Origin: Xiphias gladius
Taxonomy: Eukaryota > Chordata > Actinopteri > Istiophoriformes > Xiphiidae
NCBI RefSeq assembly: GCF_016859285.1
Contig: NC_053408.1
Location: 7,537,713 to 7,601,712, forward strand
Direction: 5' to 3'
DNA length: 64,000 nt
Positions 48,111-58,410 of the stretch are shown one piece after another. Both the position numbers and the translations under genes were made by a program. The notes beneath the pieces were generated by a model. That model had not been told where the DNA came from. It did not search any database and saw only the letters and a program-made list of their open reading frames with translations. Position 1 is the stretch's first letter. The number at the start of each line of letters is the position of its first letter.

Positions 48111-48461
48111 CTAGGTACGGTGGCCCCGAGGGTCAAAACATGACAACACTTCAGAAAACAACAATTCACAAAACAACAATTCACAAAACACAACGACGAT
48201 TAAAATAAAGCAGAATGACGTGTGAAATGTTGTGTTTTGAGAAATGTTGTATTTTATGAATGTTGTGTGTTGTATTGGTTGTGTTTTGTGATATATCATT
48301 ACGGTTTGTGAAATGCGGCGTTTTGTGAAATTTTGTGTTTTGTGAATTGTCGTGCTTTGTGAAATGTCATGTTGTGTTTTGTTAAATGTTGTGTTATGTG
48401 AAATGTTGTTGTGTTTTCTGAAATTATGTTTTGTTTTTACCCTCAGGGCCATCATATCTAG
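48111..48461. mobile_element. palindromic minisatellite element with about 30-nt terminal inverted repeats
   Basis: The left end CTAGGTACGGTGGCCCCGAG and the reverse-complemented right end CTAGATATGATGGCCCTGAG align without gaps, with about 25 of 30 identical. The interior is built from variants of a short unit, TTTGTGAAATGTTGTG in one orientation on the right and its complement (CACAAAACAACAATT) on the left. It encodes nothing credible. This fits a nonautonomous DNA element that has filled itself with tandem units. Confidence 0.7.
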
Positions 48462-48964
48462 GCCTCCTGTAGACAATGGAACATTCACAGCGTGAAGAAC
48501 ACCTGAGCCCATTGGCAAGGGCATTCAGCGTAATTCATCAGATGTACGCTGGGCGAGCACTGTGCCACAGTCTAGTTCAAAAAGTACTGCTATAACAGTA
48601 AAATGACTCTAAATCACAAACCGCTTCTGCACTGCTCTCAGGCTTCAAACTTTTTAAGCATGTTGCACATCTGTCTATGAGCTTTGATAGGCTGTGTTTC
48701 TAGATAACTGATCAAGTCTTCTCAATCAGCTCACTCAGTATTATATACATCTAAAAGAAGAATAAAAATACACACAGTGGTGTCAAATTTGAGGAAAAAC
48801 TAACATGAAGTGCCTTGTGTCAACACAATAATCCAAAATCTCTGATAAGTGTCCAGTTGGGTCAAACTATTCAGTGACCCCTCGTGCCCTGTATGGAAGC
48901 ACCTGGAGCTTTATGTTTCTTGACTCATTTATTTGGGTTTTTGCTTTCGTTTGTTTTTATGTAT

Positions 48965-49060
48965 TAGAATTCATCCTGAGGGGGCAATGAATATCTTCAC
49001 AAAATTTCATTGCCACCCATTCAATAGTTGTCGAGAAATGTCCCTCTAAACTACAAATTT
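48965..49060 (+). repeat. fragment of the 'AAATTTCATTGCCACCC' teleost repeat
   Basis: CACAAAATTTCATTGCCACC and AATAGTTGTCGAGAAATGTC follow the same order as the copy at 19820-20045. Confidence 0.6.
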
Positions 49061-49699
49061 AAACCCTCCCACTATGGAGCTTTTATAGGCACTGTCAACT
49101 ATCTACGCTCCACGGAAAATATGGCTTACACCCTCTGTCTGCGGAAAGACAAGAGTGAAAAATACTGGGTGAAATGGGATTTTTACCCATGGGAAACTGA
49201 TTAATTTTTTTTTTTCTTAATCACATTTTTAACATCAGACAGTATGGCTCAAATCCCAGCATAATGTACTGTACCTGTATCTGTCTCTCGTCTTTGCTGA
49301 TCTCATTTTTATGCTCATGTTTTTGTCCCGCACTTCTGTTTATTAAATTTAAAATGATATTGAAAATAAAGGTTAAAAAAAGCAAAGATTAGAGAAGAAA
49401 TCAAAATATGAACACAAATCTGGTTTGCAGAACTTTTGTTTTCTACCACACTAATCATATTACAGCTGCCCAGTTTTAGCTTATGACCCTTTTACAGTTT
49501 ATATATTTGTCATCCTGACTATCCATACTGTAAATCAACAACTATGTTGCCCTATTCTGTACACAGAATAAAGCATGTCTATCTGTCTGGGAAGACAGTA
49601 GCTCTTCTTGAAGCTTGTTCCATTTTTTCCCCCCTAGTTAAAGGGTAGTGGTGGTGGGGGGGGGGGTCCTTCTCTGTTTTGAGGGTCTATGGACAGGGG

Positions 49700-49790
49700 G
49701 TGTTGTATGCTGTACAGATTGTTAAACCCCTTGAGGCAAATTAGTGATATTGGGCTATATAAATAGAATTTGACTTTACTTGACCCTTTG
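49700..49790 (+). repeat. SINE/LINE-like 3' tail
   Basis: CCCCTTGAGGCAAATTAGTG and GGGCTATATAAATAGAATTT resemble the common fish tail module ending in AAATAAAATTGAATTG. Confidence 0.5.
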
Positions 49791-49797
49791 GAGGAGG

Positions 49798-50070
49798 CCT
49801 GACCACTGGATTAAACTACCAAACGGTACCTAAATTCAAATTCCACCTCAGCAAACTACAACACCAAAACTCTACTTACACACTGATGCATCAGTATGAA
49901 TAATCTAATAATGTATTATATGATAATATGTCAGTTACAGGGGCTAATTTTGGGGACACTTTTGATACTTCCAGTACATACAGCAGATAATATTTCTGTG
50001 CCTTTACCTCTGTGTAGGATTTTAAATGCAGGACTTTTACTCGCCACGGAGTACTTTTCACATGGGTGCA
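49798..50070 (-). repeat. reverse copy of the 'ACTTAAGTAAAAGTA' teleost repeat
   Basis: ACTGGATTAAACTACC, then CTCTACTTACACACTGATGC, and GCAGGACTTTTACTCGCCAC, then GAGTACTTTTCACA are reverse-strand landmarks of the family. It ends 30 nt before the CpG-rich cox7a2l promoter. Confidence 0.6.
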
Positions 50071-50099
50071 TTGGCATGTCTGCCTAAGTAAAGCATCTG

Positions 50100-50287
50100 A
50101 GAAGACTTCCGCCCCTCACTGAACACTTCCACGCTCGCCCGTCTTCGGCCCGCCACTTTAATTTTGAACGGGTAGGGGAGGGCCAACCGCCGGCCGCGTC
50201 ACTTTCCGTCGACGGTCGCAGCAGGACGACCCTTTGCCGGGTTGGTTTTGTTGTGGATAGCACCGTCCCACGTCCTTCAGCACTAAA
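50100..50287 (+). promoter_or_regulatory. cox7a2l: cox7a2l CpG-rich promoter and 5' UTR
   Basis: A sharp rise in CpG (GCCGGCCGCGTCAC, GTCGACGGTCGCAG) begins around 50100, after an AT-rich stretch, and continues past exon 1. CpG-rich starts of this kind are typical of housekeeping mitochondrial genes. There is no TATA box. Confidence 0.6.
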
Positions 50288-50359
50288 ATGTACTACAAGT
50301 TCAGCGGTTTTACCCAAAAACTGACGGGATCCGCTCCTACGACCGCCTACAGCCCTCAG
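50288..50359 (+). CDS. cox7a2l: cox7a2l exon 1 (aa 1-24)
   Basis: Encodes [17 protein letters not shown], then TTAYSPQ. AAA at -3 to -1 gives an acceptable start context. The donor is CAG|GTGAGA. Confidence 0.97.
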
Positions 50360-53300
50360 GTGAGACCGGGAAACCGAGAGAAACCGAGCCGGTAACGTTA
50401 ACGAGATGACCTTCATATCACCGTGTTGGATAACGAACCATTATTATCTTTCCTCTACCTACCGGGGCTTTAAAATTCACTTTAAGAGATTTTGAGGCCT
50501 TAAAAAAGCAAAAATGTACTATTTAGTGTCTTAATTCTCAAATTTGTTGAAAAATAATTGTTATAAACGGTAGTGTTGTGTCCTAGTACATGGTCCTTCA
50601 AGTTATCAGAGCCATTCATTCTCCAGATGTGTCATATAAAGTCACCTGTAGTTTTTATGACCATGAAGAGAAAGGCTTTCTTTATTTCTATGTATAATTT
50701 AAAACCCTTTTTCCATCACTGCCTTATCGCAGAACCGTTATCTAACCTCTATCCCGAAAGGTTATTTCCAGTCTGTGGATCCGGTCTTCATTTGACTTTA
50801 TAGCCAATTTGAAAATTCGGTGGCCTCTCGGAGCTTCTGCCAGATGTGGCCGTATTATTGCTCCTCTGTCCTTTATACTGCAGCCTCCTTGTTAATGTCT
50901 GGGCCATAACAGCGGGGCCGGCACTATAAATGCGAATGTCTGTAGCCGAGTGAGTGATGAAGTTACATCACTGGCCATTGCTCTTTTCAAATTAACTGGT
51001 GCGAACAGTTTCTAATACATCATCAGGGGCCGTTTTGCAGGCAGTTTTTGCCAACTTAGGCCTTTGTCACTAGATTGACAGAATTCTCACACTCCTTTTA
51101 GCGACTTTTTCTTTACAGAACCACCCCAGCGACAAGTCTACCCGCTTTTTCTGGACAAATCTTAGCTACCTTCGGTAGACAAGAGTCGCCAGTATTGCCC
51201 CACGAGCACGAGGCTGGGCTGAAACCTCTCATTCAATTGACCACACGGCAACTGACATTAACGTGAACGAGCGCAAGAGAGAGGCAAAGGGATAAAAGGC
51301 TGTCCAGCCATATACTAGGTTTTGACCTAGTCTTGTTCTATGATAGTGGGTTAGACTGCCGTCAAGTCCCTTGGTTTCTCAGTTTGGAATTCACTTGTTC
51401 AACTTTTAGGTTACTTTTCGTTTGCTGAAAATTGAGCATCATAAATTGTCAAATGACCAATTGTCTTTGGCAGAGTGTTACTAAAGAACTTTACTTAAGT
51501 CCAGCTTTGAGGCGCTTTATATTCCTACGGCTGCAACTAACAATTATTTTCATTCATGAATATTGTACCGATTATTTTCTCACTTAATCGGGTCACAACT
51601 ATGAAGTCGCCCAAACCACCATGTCAAAGAAGTTGTCGGTGTTGCTGAATTTTGTCAAAACAGAACAGATGACCAGAAAGTCGAGTGTAAACTTTGCAAA
51701 CAGCAGTTTACATGTCACAATTCAACAACCAACATGGCATACCATCTAAAAACGGCAGGCTAACTTGTCTACGTTAAGATGCTCCGTCAACTTTTGTGTG
51801 TGACACTTGAGGCTTGGAGTGTGAACATGTCAGAATTTGCCATATTTCAATATGTTATGCTGCAAATACTAGCTTTTCATGTTTATTTATAGTTCATTTA
51901 GGCTAGTAAGGCTACCAGGTGGCGTGCACTCGGTGCACTGTGGCAGATTTAGTTAATCTAGTTCAATGTTCAGATTTTTATTTTTTCCCCCGCGACCAAT
52001 CAATTTGTTGAAGAGTAGGTACGATTTCAGTCGACCAAGATTGTCTTCGGTTGACTGCAGCCCTAACAGTTACTAGCTACTTCTCAGATTAAGGTCCTAC
52101 ACACAAACATGTCAAACATAGTTTATGAAATATGATACACCGTTGAGATTAAACTACCCTGTTCTCCAATAGCGTGCTGCTTATTACCGGTAAAGGTGGG
52201 GAAATCAGTTGAATGCAGTGCAAGTGCCATATGGGTTATCAGGTACAACATTCAATCTCTATCAGCTGATAATGAAACAGCACCGGGTGGTAAAGATGCT
52301 GTGATATACTTTAATTCCATCCTTTTACAATTTACAGGTGTTGGCAAAACTCTGCAGTACATTTTCCATTTGGATCCAACCACTTCAAGTCTTGTCGAAT
52401 ATATGTTTATTATTCTATATTTTTGACAATGCTGTTGGTACATTGTAGTATTTTGTTTACTTTATGCTCAGAGCCGTTTTACAAGCACAACCGGTCATCA
52501 GACACTCAGATGCAATTTAACAATTACAGTGGAGAACATTAAGGCTCCTCAGAGAAATTGGAGTATCTAATTTCAGTTTGGGTTGCAGCGCATCTGAGTA
52601 GTCAGCTGTGTAGCACCACAAACCAGTGTTCCTCAGTTCAGAGTTGCTGTCATTTTCAAAGCTAAGCGATCCTGTGATCTGGTGTCACTGTTGTACACTT
52701 TGACATCAACTAAAGATGTTAAATAGATTGGATGGCTTTAAAACTAAAAATACAGGCAGGTAGGCTGATGCCTTCTAGATGCCAGTGATGACCATCTGAC
52801 CTTCATATACTTTAAGTCACAGTGATGTTTGCAATAGCTGAGTAATGAATCATATGGCCCTGTAAATTAAAATGATGCTTACACAATAATGCATCGGTCA
52901 TAATAAGCCAATAACATTACTTATGATAATATAACGGTGGCCATTCTGCTTAATGAGTACAATAACTTGTTATACTTTCTAAAAATTCCTTTTTTGGATA
53001 ATATTTATATAGTGTTACTCAAGTAAAATTTTGAATGCAATACAATGAATACAAGGCTCGTGTAAATCATTCATAACATCTAATATTGCGCAAACGTGAA
53101 GAGAGGCAGACTGCCATGACCAGTGCATGGTGCTGAAATTAAGTCTTTAATTTAGCAGATGAACAACACATAAATATTATAATTTAGCCCATTTGACTAG
53201 AATAGATTTGTTTAAACAGCAGGACTTGTATTCAACCTTAAATGAAGCAGGCCACTTGTCAAGTGCATGTCCAGTCTCATGATGCAACACAGAATTGCAC

Positions 53301-56300
53301 CGTAAGAAATATGAGTCATTTTTGCCAATATCAATATCAACCTTATTAGGGATGGGGTTTGATAGCATTTTATCAAATCTGAATCCTTTCAAATACTTTG
53401 AATCTTTTTAGGTAATATGTTTGGTGGGGAATGAAGACATCTTGGTTAACAATAATATGTGTTGTTTTAATCTCACTCACAACTAAACCACAGAGCTTCT
53501 ACTGTGTCGAAATGGTGTAGGGCTTTCACCATACACTTTGTCACTGCTCTGTCACATTCATTAACCCTATCCGGACTCATTTTTCCTTTTGCCGCATTTG
53601 CTCCTGATTGGGGGGCTGTACTGCAGCTGTAGAAGTAGAAACAACACAGCAGAAATAATATTAATTCTATTCAGTCGTTCAGCAAATATAAACGGAATAA
53701 ATTACGTATTTTTCTGCTGGCATTATGCACTTAACGATACCGAAGGTGTACCGCTACAAGTCACTGAATCTGATGGGTCACATAATACGGTGGAACAATG
53801 ACAGTTGCTTGAGGCAAAGGAAACGTCCTTCTCAAGTCTTCAAAAATGCTGCAAGTTCTGATGGACAGTAGCTAAATATGTAAAAAAAAAAAAAAAAACG
53901 TACTTGTCGACCCCCCCCCCCCTTTCTCTTGAGTACCCTCCCGCAAACATTGCACCTCATAGACTTTTTGTTTACTTTGGTGAACTATATTCGCCCTTTG
54001 GAATGTTTAAGGTTCAGTCAGTCAGCTGTGTTGCTGAATTAGCACCTGTTTGTGTACAACTGAGGGTTTCTTCCTTGTTTTTGTTTTTTTTTTCCTTGCA
54101 AATATCTGTAGTGTCACAAAGAGGCAAAAGAGACTCTGAATGAAGGATTTGATAAGGGATTCATTGGCTGCAGAGCTTAACGAATCCCGGTATTTTACCA
54201 ACTGGGAACTGGATCCAAAATGAAATCAGCTATTCCTGGCCACCCCTAACCGTTAGTCCTTAGTTAAGAATGAGAAAAATGAAATCTGCACTCAAATGCA
54301 ATTCTGGAACAAAGATTTATAAATTTGTATTATTCTTAAATTAATTTAATTAAAAAAATTTTAAAAAAATTAAACAAACAAAACGTATTGGAATATACAT
54401 GCCTGCCTTTCCACCATGCCTGTAAAATGTTGTCTTCCCAGTGAACAATGCAATTTGCTTATTATTCCTCAGCATCTTGCAAAGTGCAGCACATGTCACA
54501 AAATCAAGGGAGGAATCTTTGCTGTATTTCTGGTATAATGCACATGGCATGTAAAAATAATCAGCTTTCAGTGTCTCTGCGTTCTTAAATGATTTAATTT
54601 CCCTGCTCCCACCCCATCTGCCCCCACACATCCTAAGTTAATGGGTCTCCCATTAATTTTCAAAACAAAGGTGGGTAAGAAGTGCCCTCCAAGTGTGGGG
54701 ACATTAAGGAGGACCACTTGTACTTCATTAATACCACAGTGTACCTTTTTTTACTGTTTGAAATGTAGAACAGCAGTATGAAATTTAATGATAATTTCAC
54801 TAGACTCGTACAGCTAATTGGCTAAGGAACTTATCCAAATCACAATGATCTAAAAATGTTCGGATTTCTGGGTGGGATATAATCATAAGCCAAAGGAACA
54901 CAGTAAAAAAAAAAAAAAAATTAACTCACAAGAAAGGGGCAAAAAGTGTCAGAAAATGTTGGTCTTAATGTCCATAGGTATTAAGTGTTTAAAAAGGTCT
55001 GGCTACATTAGACAAGGAGGCCGACAAAATACTCTATCATCATTGAACATTGATGTTAATACTCAGTAGTTTGCAATGTTGAACTGCTACTTGATTTTCT
55101 CTAAACAGGTACTTAAACAGTCTCACAAGTGGAGCTTCAATAAGCAAGGCGAGATGAACCAAGTACTCGTGTAATCACTCGTGTTTATGCAGAAGTGTTG
55201 AGCTAAGTAGAGTCCCTCCAAAAAGTATATGGGCTTTTGTTGTACTTAATGTATAGCAGATCATTATGAAGAAACTCGCTGATATTTAAGTCTTTTCCTT
55301 TGACTATTATGGTATTATGGTATGTAGTTGTCCAACCCTTCAAAATTTGGACACAATTCGGAGAACAATTAGATCTACATTGGCTATACCTACCTCACAT
55401 TTATTTCCAGGTTGGACACTTGGAGTCCATTATACCCATACCAAATTAACAAAAATGTTTCCTTATCATAGCAATGCTTATAATAGATGCAAGGGCTTAC
55501 GGCCAGTCTCTTACCTGCTCTGGACTTGTCCCAAATTATCTGAATATTGAACAAAAATATTTGAAACACTGCAAAATGCTTGACATTCCTGAGGTCTCTG
55601 GGACATAGCCAAATGTCCTAGTTTTTACTACTTCCCTGGCTTGGCACCTTATTTTTCTGAAATGGAGGCATGGCGGCACCGCAATGTATCAAGCTCGAGA
55701 AAATAACACTACATAAAACTTATTTAGAGATGATACAATTAGTCAATCGACAGAAAATGTATCGTCAACTATTAAATGAATTGTTTGTCATTTTACCAGA
55801 AACAATAGCCGACATTCTCGGTTTCCTTTTTCTCCAGTGTCAACTTTTGCTGCTTTTCGTATTTTCTTACATTGTAAATTGAATATGTTTTCTTGCTTTG
55901 GATAGTTGCTTGGACAAAAAAAAGACACTTGAAGACCTTAACTTGGGTTTTAGGGAACTGTGATGAGCATTTTTATTTTTTGTTGTTGTTGACATTTACA
56001 GACCAAGTGACTTATTTATTAAATATTTTTCTTTCTTTCCTATTTCCCCCCTTTTATTTTTGTTTTTGTCAAGGTCTTGTATCGACATGGTTGGATTGGG
56101 TAGAGAGCGGGTGGCTAGATGGAATTGTGTGTTTGCATTTTCCATGTGTTAAATGTTATAAATTGTTTAATGCAGTTTGTGACAAAATCCGTGTTACATT
56201 CACTGTGAATCAAGTTTGTATTAGCAGTAAAATATGAAAGTCAGAAGAAGGTGAATAGTTTTTATATATTTATGTATTTTGAAATGGTTGAGTAATTACA

Positions 56301-57469
56301 GTTTTTCATGCATGCATTTTCATGACTTTGAAGAGAATAGTGCATTGTTGTGACCATTTGGTTATTTTTGTTCAGGGGCTAAGGCCAGGTGTGCCAGCCG
56401 AGTCCCCAACAATGATCTTTGCCACACCCACCAAGGTGGTGTCAGAGGCCGGGGCCACGGTGGAGTACATGGGAGCAAACAGGGTTCAGGAGTTCCAGAG
56501 GCTATTCCAGGTAATGAAGAACACAGAATGAAAATGGTGTCAGCCTTTTTTTTTTTTTTTTTTTTCACCACCGACACTTCTCAAATCTCACAGTGAGCCA
56601 TCTTATGCTAATTCAAAAAAAGTGTTTCAGAGTGAGGTCTCAGGGTTCAACTTTATCAGTCAAAGCAGTGAGGATTCATCAGCATTAGGGAATGACTGGT
56701 ATTCTTTTCACTCCCTGTCCTTAATGTCCTTCTGCTTCCCCCCTCAATTTTATAACACAAGATTCAGTGAGGGGAAGTAATAAGTGACTCAGAAGTTGGG
56801 CAGAGCAATCACTCAGACAAATGGAAATCACTGTATTGCCTGCTGTAATTTTATAATTGCAAGAATATTTTTATTAAAGTACTATCTATAAGTGTAGAAA
56901 TTCTGACCTCCCAGAGTAGTCATCAGAGAAAACCTATTCTTTTTTTTTTCTTTTTTTTTTTTTTGTTAAACTGTAATTTCAGTTTTTCCAATAAAGCTTT
57001 TCATGGACAAATTTTCCTTCTGAAAATATTAATGTAGAAAAAACATTTGATTTCTTATTACAGTATTGAGAGGAAAAAAAAGTATTTTAAAAACATGCAG
57101 TCTTGGTCAGAAACTGGATGTGTCTTAGTGGGTTGCAAAAATAGGTAGTTAAAGAATGACAAGGAAACCCAAATATTTCAAAACGTTGAGGCCTATCTGA
57201 AAACACTCTGTACCATCTGTTCTGTACTTTCCCAACAACTATTTCAAATTTTTCTTATTTTCTCCTTTTTCCTTCCTCAACCCTCCCCTGCCGTCCTGCC
57301 TCCCGCCTCCTGTTTTGTCTTCTCCCAGACGTCAGACGGTATCCCCGTTCATTTGAAGCGCGGCGTTCCCGACAGGCTACTGTACCGTACCACCATGGCC
57401 CTCACCATAGGAGGCGCTCTCTACTGTATGGTGGCTCTTTACATGGCAGCCCAGCCCAGCAATAAGTGA
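50288..57469 (+). CDS. cox7a2l: COX7A2-like respiratory supercomplex assembly factor SCAF1 (three exons, 115 aa)
   Basis: Nuclear-encoded inner-membrane mitochondrial protein (COX7RP/SCAF1) that links complex III to complex IV in respiratory supercomplexes. Exons 50288-50359, 56376-56510 and 57329-57469 each have a length divisible by three and join in phase 0 to 115 aa (human 114). Exon 1 gives [14 protein letters not shown] and TAYSPQ, near-identical to human. Exon 2 carries the family motif MIFATPTK. Exon 3 carries [12 protein letters not shown] and [17 protein letters not shown], with one transmembrane segment (about 90-110) and a short tail ending SNK. The N-terminal extension relative to COX7A1/2 distinguishes SCAF1. 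Intron 1 is 6 kb and holds hAT and LINE remnants. It lies on the same strand as kcng3, as in human. Confidence 0.97.
51530..52070 (+). mobile_element. hAT element remnant with BED-type zinc finger piece (copy 7)
   Basis: Ends are ACGGCTGCAACTAACAATTA and GTTGACTGCAGCCCTA (terminal GGCTGCA/TGCAGCC). In between, one frame reads [20 protein letters not shown] then YHLK, a BED finger (C-x2-C ... H-x(3-5)-H type) as found at the start of hAT transposases. The frame stops soon after and no catalytic part remains. In cox7a2l intron 1. Confidence 0.75.
55310..55640 (+). pseudogene. LINE (L1-type) ORF2 C-terminal remnant
   Basis: The frame [15 protein letters not shown], then [13 protein letters not shown], an in-frame stop where Trp is expected, then TKIFETL matches the C-terminal Cys-containing region of fish L1-type ORF2. 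It is broken by stops and lacks the reverse transcriptase core. In cox7a2l intron 1. Confidence 0.7.
55725..55985. repeat. hAT-type nonautonomous repeat, copy 8 (diverged)
   Basis: ACAATTAGTCAATCGACAGA, then TTCGTATTTTCTTACATTGT and TTGCTTGGACAAAAAAAAGA follow the family order. In cox7a2l intron 1. Confidence 0.55.
56376..56510 (+). CDS. cox7a2l: cox7a2l exon 2 (aa 25-69)
   Basis: Encodes [11 protein letters not shown], then [14 protein letters not shown] and VQEFQRLFQ. The acceptor is TTTTTGTTCAG and the donor is CAG|GTAATG. Confidence 0.97.
57329..57469 (+). CDS. cox7a2l: cox7a2l exon 3 (aa 70-115, stop)
   Basis: Encodes [20 protein letters not shown], the membrane helix, and AAQPSNK before TGA at 57467-57469. 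The acceptor is TTCTCCCAG. This is the COX7A-like domain. Confidence 0.97.
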   Translation, partial: TSDGIPVHLKRGVPDRLLYRTTMALTIGGALYCMVALYMAAQPSNK

Positions 57470-57684
57470 CCAACACAAAACCAGGATATTTCTGTAACAC
57501 CTCTGACATGTGTCTGCTGCAACACATTCGACCCAGCGTTCACAGTCTCCATCTACCCCTCGCCATGCCACCTATTGGGACTCTTAGATGAGAATTTATC
57601 ACTTTTTTAGAACATCACACCGATGATAACGATAGCGCTGTCTGTCTTCTTTGTAAAAAAAAAAAAAAAAGAGATGTCTAAGTT

Positions 57685-57690
57685 AATAAA
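57685..57690 (+). terminator. cox7a2l polyadenylation signal (AATAAA)
   Basis: AATAAA lies 216 nt after the stop, preceded by a 16-base A run and followed by A-rich sequence. The short 3' UTR fits this small gene. Confidence 0.6.
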
Positions 57691-58362
57691 TTTTAAGGGG
57701 AAAAAAAGGTAAAAGATGCTCTGAGTCCGGTCTTTTTCCTTTGTTTGTCTGTAACTTCATACCATCTGTTGTATGACATGGAAAAAGCACTCATTTTAGA
57801 AGTGTCATTATTGCCAAACAAACGGAAGATGCACAGGCATCATGTATGAAACTCTCCATAGGGTTGGGGGCTTCATCATCTCCCTCAGCTCTCACAGATG
57901 CCAAAATAGAAGCAGACATGTAAAGATAGGTTTTTTTTTTTGTTTTTTTTTGTGTGTGTGTGTTTTTCCTTTTTTTTTTTTTTTTTTTTTTTTTAATGCT
58001 CACAGCTTCCAACAGGCTTGCGGTATTGCAGCGATAAGCATGTGTGTGCGACAGAGAGCAAGCGTTGATGGAGACACCCCGTCTGGAAAATAGCTGCTGC
58101 TCACTTGGCTTAAGTACTGTCTCATACAGTATTTATAAGTGTGGGCCCTGGTGTGATGTCAGATGCTCCTCACCGAGTGGGTGGGAGGGAAGTTGTTTCA
58201 GACAGACATGCTGGCAGCCCCACATCAAGCTGCTCAAACACTGATGATCATCTCAGGCTGATATTGGTATGTTTGTTTGGGTTGAGATGGGCAACATATT
58301 ATTTATTATTTTTCAGTGACAAATGAAATGTGTTACATCTTAAAGAGATAAAGTATACTGCA

Positions 58363-58410
58363 TGTAGAGTGGTGGTAGAAGTACTGAGATCTTTTACTTA
58401 ACCTTTTATA
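58363..58410 (+). repeat. fragment of the 'ACTTAAGTAAAAGTA' teleost repeat
   Basis: GTAGAGTGGTGGTAGAAGTA followed by CTGAGATCTTTTACTTAACC is the family's left edge. Confidence 0.55.
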
